Origin: Candidatus Nomurabacteria bacterium
GTDB lineage: Bacteria; Patescibacteriota; Minisyncoccia; Phycocordibacterales; UBA2100
Reading direction: 5' to 3'
Assembly: GCA_943356775.1 (NCBI GenBank)
Contig: CALRFU010000008.1
Coordinates: 1-42,639, forward strand
DNA length: 42,639 nt
Part shown: in pieces, positions 39,099 through 42,639 of the stretch
Layout: every line of letters starts with the position of its first letter
Position numbering within the stretch: the first letter of the stretch is position 1
Position numbers and translations under genes: made by a program
Notes under the pieces: model-generated
Told to the model about the DNA's origin: nothing
Databases searched by the model: none
The model's input: the letters and a program-made list of their open reading frames with translations, nothing else

Positions 39099-40489
39099 CA
39101 TTTCACGGAGGCGCGGGGACGGTAACCGGCGCAAATTTCCTTGTTGATACGGATTCGACCCATTCGACTGACTCAGGGCAGGCAGGCTCACCGCAAGCAG
39201 GTACGCAAAAGATATTGATTGATTGCGGCATCCTGCAAAGAGAGCAGGTGTGTGATGTTGCGAACAGCGCACCTTTTTTTTACGATGTGGCATCGGTAGA
39301 TGCGCTCATCGTGACGCATGCGCATGCCGACCATATTGGGCGCATCCCTCGATTTGTCCGTGATGGATTTCGCGGCGCTATTCATTCGACGGGAGCGACC
39401 AAAGAGCTCGCCGCTCTCATGTTTGCCGATGCGCTGCGCGTAATGCAGAGCGACGCTTTGAAGCATGGGTGCGAAGTGTTATATGAAGCCGAGGATGTGA
39501 CAACGACACTCTCGCTCTGGAATGCGCATGAATACCACGAACCATTTTCACTTGATGAGGTCGAAGTGGAGCTTTTTGATGCCGGCCACATACTCGGTTC
39601 GGCACTGGTAAAGATGACGCGGGCAAGCCGCTCGATTGTCTTTACGGGCGACCTCGGTAATTCTCCGGAATCGCTTTTGAATGACACCGAATCACCCGAG
39701 GGAGCACAGTACATCGTCATGGAGAGTGTGTACGGGGACCGTGTACACGAGGGGCGGGATGAGCGTCGCGAACAACTGCGCCTGTGCGTGGAAAAAGTAC
39801 GGGCACACAAAGGGGTTTTGCTTATACCGTCTTTCTCCCTTGAGCGTACTCAACTCCTCCTTTTTGAGCTCAATGTGATGATGGAGGAGGGGACGCTCGC
39901 GCCCATCCCGATATATCTCGATTCGCCGCTTGCCATCGAGGTCACCGAGGTATTCCGGAAGTACAGACACTTGCTCAATCCGAAGGCGCAGAAGCATTTT
40001 TCTGAAGGCAAAGATCCTTTTTCGTTCAAAAGCCTTAAGCTTACCCGTGAAGTCAGCGATTCCCGAGCCATCCATGCTGCGCCGAATCCCAAGATCATCA
40101 TTGCGGGTGCGGGTATGTCTCACGGGGGGCGCATCCGTGCGCATGAGAAGTACTATTTGGGCGATAAAAAAGCAACCATTCTTTTTGTGGGATACCAAGT
40201 GCCTGGTTCCTTAGGTCGCCGTATTCAAGATGGGGAGAAACGTGTGGAGATAGATGGTGAGCACATTCGTATCTATGCCGAGCGCGAGACACTCTCAGGA
40301 TATTCGGGTCATGCTGACCGAGAGCAACTCCTCACCTTTGTCGAAAACGCAGGTGAATCACTCGAACGTGTCTTTGTGACGATGGGGGAGCCGCGCTCAT
40401 CGATGTTTCTCGCGCAACGCCTAAAAGATTTTCTTGGCGTTGATGCGGTTGTGCCCGAAGCGGGACAAACATTTGAAATAGATTGGTGA
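39083..40489 (+). CDS. MBL-fold beta-CASP RNA metallohydrolase
   Basis: A 468-aa protein of the CPSF73/YSH1 type. Metallo-beta-lactamase motif THAHADHIGRIP, later FDAGHILGSALV and FTGDLGN, then a beta-CASP domain with SFSLERTQLLL, and the late GYSGHADREQLL plus VTMGEP. These enzymes cut or trim RNA with two zinc ions. Between the first two beta strands, after NFLVDT, about 18 residues (STHSTDSGQAGSPQAGTQ) interrupt a usually tight turn. Their DNA looks like a REP-type repeat inserted in frame. The start overlaps the VanZ-like gene. Confidence 0.9.
   Translation: MAAKITFHGGAGTVTGANFLVDTDSTHSTDSGQAGSPQAGTQKILIDCGILQREQVCDVANSAPFFYDVASVDALIVTHAHADHIGRIPRFVRDGFRGAIHSTGATKELAALMFADALRVMQSDALKHGCEVLYEAEDVTTTLSLWNAHEYHEPFSLDEVEVELFDAGHILGSALVKMTRASRSIVFTGDLGNSPESLLNDTESPEGAQYIVMESVYGDRVHEGRDERREQLRLCVEKVRAHKGVLLIPSFSLERTQLLLFELNVMMEEGTLAPIPIYLDSPLAIEVTEVFRKYRHLLNPKAQKHFSEGKDPFSFKSLKLTREVSDSRAIHAAPNPKIIIAGAGMSHGGRIRAHEKYYLGDKKATILFVGYQVPGSLGRRIQDGEKRVEIDGEHIRIYAERETLSGYSGHADREQLLTFVENAGESLERVFVTMGEPRSSMFLAQRLKDFLGVDAVVPEAGQTFEIDW
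39150..39205 (+). repeat. REP-like element inside the beta-CASP gene
   Basis: Contains ATTCGACTGACTCAGGGCAGG and GGCTCACC, related to the CTTCGACAAGCTCAGGACAGG-type repeat and to the TTCGAC elements between ribosomal genes. It keeps the reading frame open. Confidence 0.55.
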
Positions 40490-40511
40490 TGAGATGATAT
40501 AATTTCCTTTA

Positions 40512-41195
40512 ATGGCAAAAAGAAATCTCTACCCCAATCACACCGCCGTCCCGCTGAATTTTTGCCGACTGCCCGACGGATACGGCGTCGTAAAAATCGG
40601 CGTCTCGGGTGCCGCTGAGACCGGTGCGTGCGGGCTCGATGCCTACGAAAAAGCAAAAGAACTCGGACGTGAGATAGCAAAGCAGGGCGGCATAATCACA
40701 ACAGGGGCGACTACGGGCTTTCCGATGTACTCAGCCATGGGAGCCAAAGACGAATGTGGTTTCTCAATCGGGTTTTCACCCGCCGCTAACGAGCGCGAGC
40801 ATGTGGAGACCTACAAATTACCGCTCGATTTTATGGATGTAGTCGTATATACCGGATTTGGGTATGCGGGGCGAGACCTACTATTTGTGCGTTCGTCTGA
40901 TGCCATGATTATCGGATGCGGACGCATCGGGACGCTCAATGAGTTTGCCGTCGCATTCGAAGACCGTCGCCCCATCGGCATATTAGAAGGTTCTTGGGAG
41001 ACTGACGAGATATTGAGGCGCGTAATCGAGGCAGCACATCGACCGAACAATAAAATTGTCTTTGATTCGGACCCAAAAGCAATCGTTGAACGCCTTATCG
41101 AAATGGTGATGAAAGAAAAAGAAAAGACGATGCTCGTCTACAACAATCACGACAACCGAGGTGCGGTGATCCGAGCGGAGGAGGTGATCCTCTAG
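40512..41195 (+). CDS. SLOG/LOG-superfamily nucleotide-binding protein
   Basis: A 227-aa Rossmann-like protein. KIGVSGAAETGACG at about 32-45, GGIITTGATTGFP, and GCGRIGTLNEFAVAFE, equivalent to the PGGxGTxxE motif of the LOG (lysine-decarboxylase-like) family with Cys-Gly in place of Gly-Gly. Relatives hydrolyse nucleotide monophosphates or bind nucleotide-type ligands; the substrate here is unknown. TATAAT (40498-40503) is 8 nt before the ATG. It is convergent with rplT, 3 nt apart, with no terminator seen between them. Confidence 0.8.
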   Translation: MAKRNLYPNHTAVPLNFCRLPDGYGVVKIGVSGAAETGACGLDAYEKAKELGREIAKQGGIITTGATTGFPMYSAMGAKDECGFSIGFSPAANEREHVETYKLPLDFMDVVVYTGFGYAGRDLLFVRSSDAMIIGCGRIGTLNEFAVAFEDRRPIGILEGSWETDEILRRVIEAAHRPNNKIVFDSDPKAIVERLIEMVMKEKEKTMLVYNNHDNRGAVIRAEEVIL

Positions 41196-41198
41196 TAA

Positions 41199-41546
41199 CT
41201 AAGCTTTCAGGTTTTTCGTCAGCCTCTCGAATGTTTCAGGGTAATCTTTTGCGAGTTCAGAGAGAACTTTGCGGTCGAGTTTGATGTCGGCCTTCTTGAG
41301 AGCGTCGATAAGTCTTGAATAAGAAAATCCGAGTGGGCGCGCTGCGGCATTGATGCGGATCGTCCAGAGGTTGCGGTATTCGCGCTTTTTGGTGCGGCGA
41401 TGGCGGAAGGCGTGGGTGCCCGCGTGCTGAATTGCCTCCTTTGCGGTGCGCTCTTTGTTGGCGCGGTTAAAGCGATAGCCCTTGGTCTGTGCCAAGACGT
41501 TGCGTCGGCGCTTCAACTTTGTAACTCCTCGTTTTACTCGTACCAT
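41199..41546 (-). CDS. rplT: 50S ribosomal protein L20 (bL20)
   Basis: bL20, essential for early large-subunit assembly. It is 115 aa. MVRVKRGVTKLKRRRNVLAQTKGYR and LWTIRINAAARPLGFSYSRLI are diagnostic. It is the last gene of infC-rpmI-rplT. The spacer to L35 is the reverse-strand copy of the TAG-TTCGAC element. Confidence 0.96.
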   Translation of the reverse strand: MVRVKRGVTKLKRRRNVLAQTKGYRFNRANKERTAKEAIQHAGTHAFRHRRTKKREYRNLWTIRINAAARPLGFSYSRLIDALKKADIKLDRKVLSELAKDYPETFERLTKNLKA

Positions 41547-41559
41547 ATCGTTTTTTCTT

Positions 41560-41584
41560 TACTTGTAGTGAGCTTGTCGAACTA
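41560..41584 (-). repeat. TAG-TTCGAC intergenic element, copy 6
   Basis: On the minus strand: TAGTTCGAC-AA-GCTCACTACAAGTA. It supplies the L35 stop and the spacer to L20, the same placement as the copies in the S10/spc block. Confidence 0.75.
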
Positions 41585-41770
41585 ATTGCCCAAATAGCGG
41601 CTTTTTGCGGTGTTGTCCATCACCATGTGGAAGGCAACTGCACGGCCGCGGCGCATCTGTTTTGAGCTGCTTTCCTTAGCGTTAAAGTGGTTTTGTCCCG
41701 GAGCACGGGCAATGATCTTGCCTTTTTTTGTCACTCGCAGTCGTTTCGTATACGATTTATTCGTTTTCAC
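41582..41770 (-). CDS. rpmI: 50S ribosomal protein L35 (bL35)
   Basis: bL35, 62 aa, in the canonical position between infC and rplT. TNKSYTKRLRVTKKGKIIARAPGQNHFNAKESSSKQMRR matches the family pattern; the usual start MPKxKT is replaced by MKTNKS. Its TAG stop is supplied by the element copy. Confidence 0.92.
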   Translation of the reverse strand: MKTNKSYTKRLRVTKKGKIIARAPGQNHFNAKESSSKQMRRGRAVAFHMVMDNTAKSRYLGN

Positions 41771-41808
41771 AGTTGCGCCATTGTGCCAGAACAGGCCGAA
41801 AAAGCAAG

Positions 41809-42411
41809 CTATTTGACGTCCTCTGTCGTTGGGGTGACTTTGGCAGGCTTTTGTATCTGCGGCTTCTTAGAAGGGTCGCGTTCGAGGGTGATGGAGAGGC
41901 CTTTGGGGCCTTTTTGGATAGGCTCGGCTACCTTGTAGCCCTCGGGAATGACCGCGAGGAAACGCTCGAGGCGCTCCTTGAGGAATTCGAATTCCATGTA
42001 TTTGTAGCGGCCCCACAAGAAGAGATCTACTTTTACGCGGTGACCCTCCTTGAGCCATTCGGCGGCCTTGCCCGCTTTTATCTGCATATCGCGCTCCGAG
42101 GTTCCGATTTTGACCTGTGTAATCTTGGTTTCCGTCACGTGCGCTTTCGATTTTATCTCCTTGTCCTTTTTCTTTTGTTCGTATTTGAATTTGCCGTAGT
42201 CGGTTATTTTGCATACTGGCGGCTGTGCATTGGGGGATATCTCGATGAGGTCCAGTCCGAGCTCAGCCGCTTTTGCGAGCGCCTCACGTATGGGGAGAAC
42301 GCCGAAATTCTCGGCATCAGGTCCGATGACGCGCACCTCGGGCGAGCGGATGCCCTCATTCATGCGGGCGCGCTCCTTCTCAGCTTGCGATGTGTATTTA
42401 GTGAATCCCAT
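41809..42411 (-). CDS. infC: Translation initiation factor IF-3
   Basis: IF-3 prevents premature subunit joining and proofreads initiation. It is about 200 aa. N-domain with MNEGIRSPEVRVIGPDAENFGVLPIREAL and DLIEISPNAQPPVCKITDYGKFKYE; C-domain with KITQVKIGTSERDMQIKAGKAAEWLKEGHRVKV. The ATG at 42411 follows a TATAGT box (42428-42423) by 11 nt. A GTG at 42420 and an internal ATG (MNEGIR) are alternatives. A Pro/Lys-rich tail ends the protein. It heads the operon with L35 and L20. Confidence 0.93.
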   Translation of the reverse strand: MGFTKYTSQAEKERARMNEGIRSPEVRVIGPDAENFGVLPIREALAKAAELGLDLIEISPNAQPPVCKITDYGKFKYEQKKKDKEIKSKAHVTETKITQVKIGTSERDMQIKAGKAAEWLKEGHRVKVDLFLWGRYKYMEFEFLKERLERFLAVIPEGYKVAEPIQKGPKGLSITLERDPSKKPQIQKPAKVTPTTEDVK

Positions 42412-42456
42412 TTGTCGCACACACTATAGCATTCCGTGCGGATTCCTCAAGCGTAT

Positions 42457-42639
42457 TCATTCGGCGGAGACCTGGGTCTGCGTAAAGCCCCCAAACGGTC
42501 TCAAATAGCTAAGCGCAAGGAGCAGAGTGTTCTTCATCGTCTCGAGAATCTTCCAGATAAAGGTGTTCTCTCCCGAGAAGTATCCCGAGACAGGATTGTT
42601 CGCAAGATCGTTTGAAGTGAAGGTCTGCGGCACGCTCAG
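42457..42639 (-). CDS. Truncated gene (C-terminal 60 residues)
   Basis: A minus-strand open frame without a start, running off the window end and ending at TGA 42459-42457. The visible part reads LSVPQTFTSNDLANNPVSG..., then an amphipathic or hydrophobic KNTLLLALSYL segment and ends TQTQVSAE. The protein is not recognised. It lies 37 nt upstream of the infC promoter box, on the same strand. Confidence 0.5.
   Translation of the reverse strand: MSVPQTFTSNDLANNPVSGYFSGENTFIWKILETMKNTLLLALSYLRPFGGFTQTQVSAE

Noticed and set aside
41728-42429. 233-codon ORF on the plus strand
   Set aside because: Antisense to infC, which is unmistakable on the minus strand.
1-42639. Recoded TGA (genetic code 25)
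   Set aside because: TGA ends several genes cleanly at sensible positions, such as gmk, adk, DUF5674 and the PRTase-propeller protein, and no recognised protein needs TGA read as glycine.
1-42639. CRISPR array, tRNA or rRNA genes
   Set aside because: No regular repeat-spacer array, no cloverleaf with a TTCGANNC arm in a plausible context and no rRNA stretch was found. The TTCGAC strings belong to the intergenic elements.

Overview
The window looks like a piece of a Candidate Phyla Radiation (Patescibacteria, Parcubacteria-like) chromosome. This rests on gene content: a nearly complete S10/spc ribosomal-protein block with no L30 gene between S5 and L15 (L30 loss is a known CPR trait), CPR-style DUF5674, SLOG, VanZ-like and beta-CASP proteins, and small exported Tyr/Gly-rich peptides. 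TGA acts as an ordinary stop, so genetic code 25 is not in use. Rank below phylum is not resolved.

Layout. (1) 1-1558: an IS481-like insertion sequence whose transposase frame has no stop before it enters rpsJ (S10). rpsJ has its own promoter and terminator. (2) 1583-18971: a 17.4 kb accessory island separating S10 from L3, which are normally adjacent. It holds two related peptide cassettes. Cassette A has a Tyr/Gly/Glu-rich exported peptide and a membrane-anchored helical-repeat protein, divergent from a PRTase-beta-propeller fusion, an HTTM (gamma-carboxylase-like) membrane protein and a 66-aa membrane peptide. Cassette B has a related peptide, a related anchored protein and a vanadium-haloperoxidase/PAP2-type protein. 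It is flanked on both sides by copies of a two-gene unit: a 213/221-aa protein and an asparagine-synthetase-like ATP pyrophosphatase. Three genes in the island (two Cys-rich secreted proteins and a sodium:solute symporter) are GC-rich, have Shine-Dalgarno leaders and look foreign. The island ends with exported and TPR proteins. (3) 18974-31600: L3-L4-L23-L2, then an insertion (DUF5674, a 91-aa protein, a duplicated L2 tail and a membrane protein), then S19-L22-S3-L16-L29-S17-L14-L24-L5, a methyltransferase, and S14-S8-L6-L18-S5-L15-secY. (4) 31645-38494: gmk, a 26-aa ORF, adk, map, purD, a large VirD4/TraG-like ATPase and ndk. (5) 38557-42639: an unassigned structured RNA, a VanZ-like protein, a beta-CASP nuclease, a SLOG protein, then rplT-rpmI-infC and a truncated gene on the minus strand.

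Expression signals. More than a dozen free-standing genes have a -10 hexamer only 6-8 nt before the start codon, which implies leaderless mRNAs. L3, S19 and S14, which head ribosomal sub-operons, instead have good -35/-10 promoters with structured leaders. Recognisable Shine-Dalgarno sequences are nearly confined to the three foreign-looking genes.

Repeats. Six ribosomal-protein genes end in the same roughly 25-nt element, which supplies their TAG stop codon and the spacer to the next gene. A second repeat supplies the last residues and the TAG of L22 and S17.

The best candidate for an undescribed system is the island: a duplicated small exported peptide with a dedicated anchored partner and several possible modifying enzymes (ATP pyrophosphatases, HTTM protein, haloperoxidase-like protein). 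Its function is inferred from gene arrangement only.
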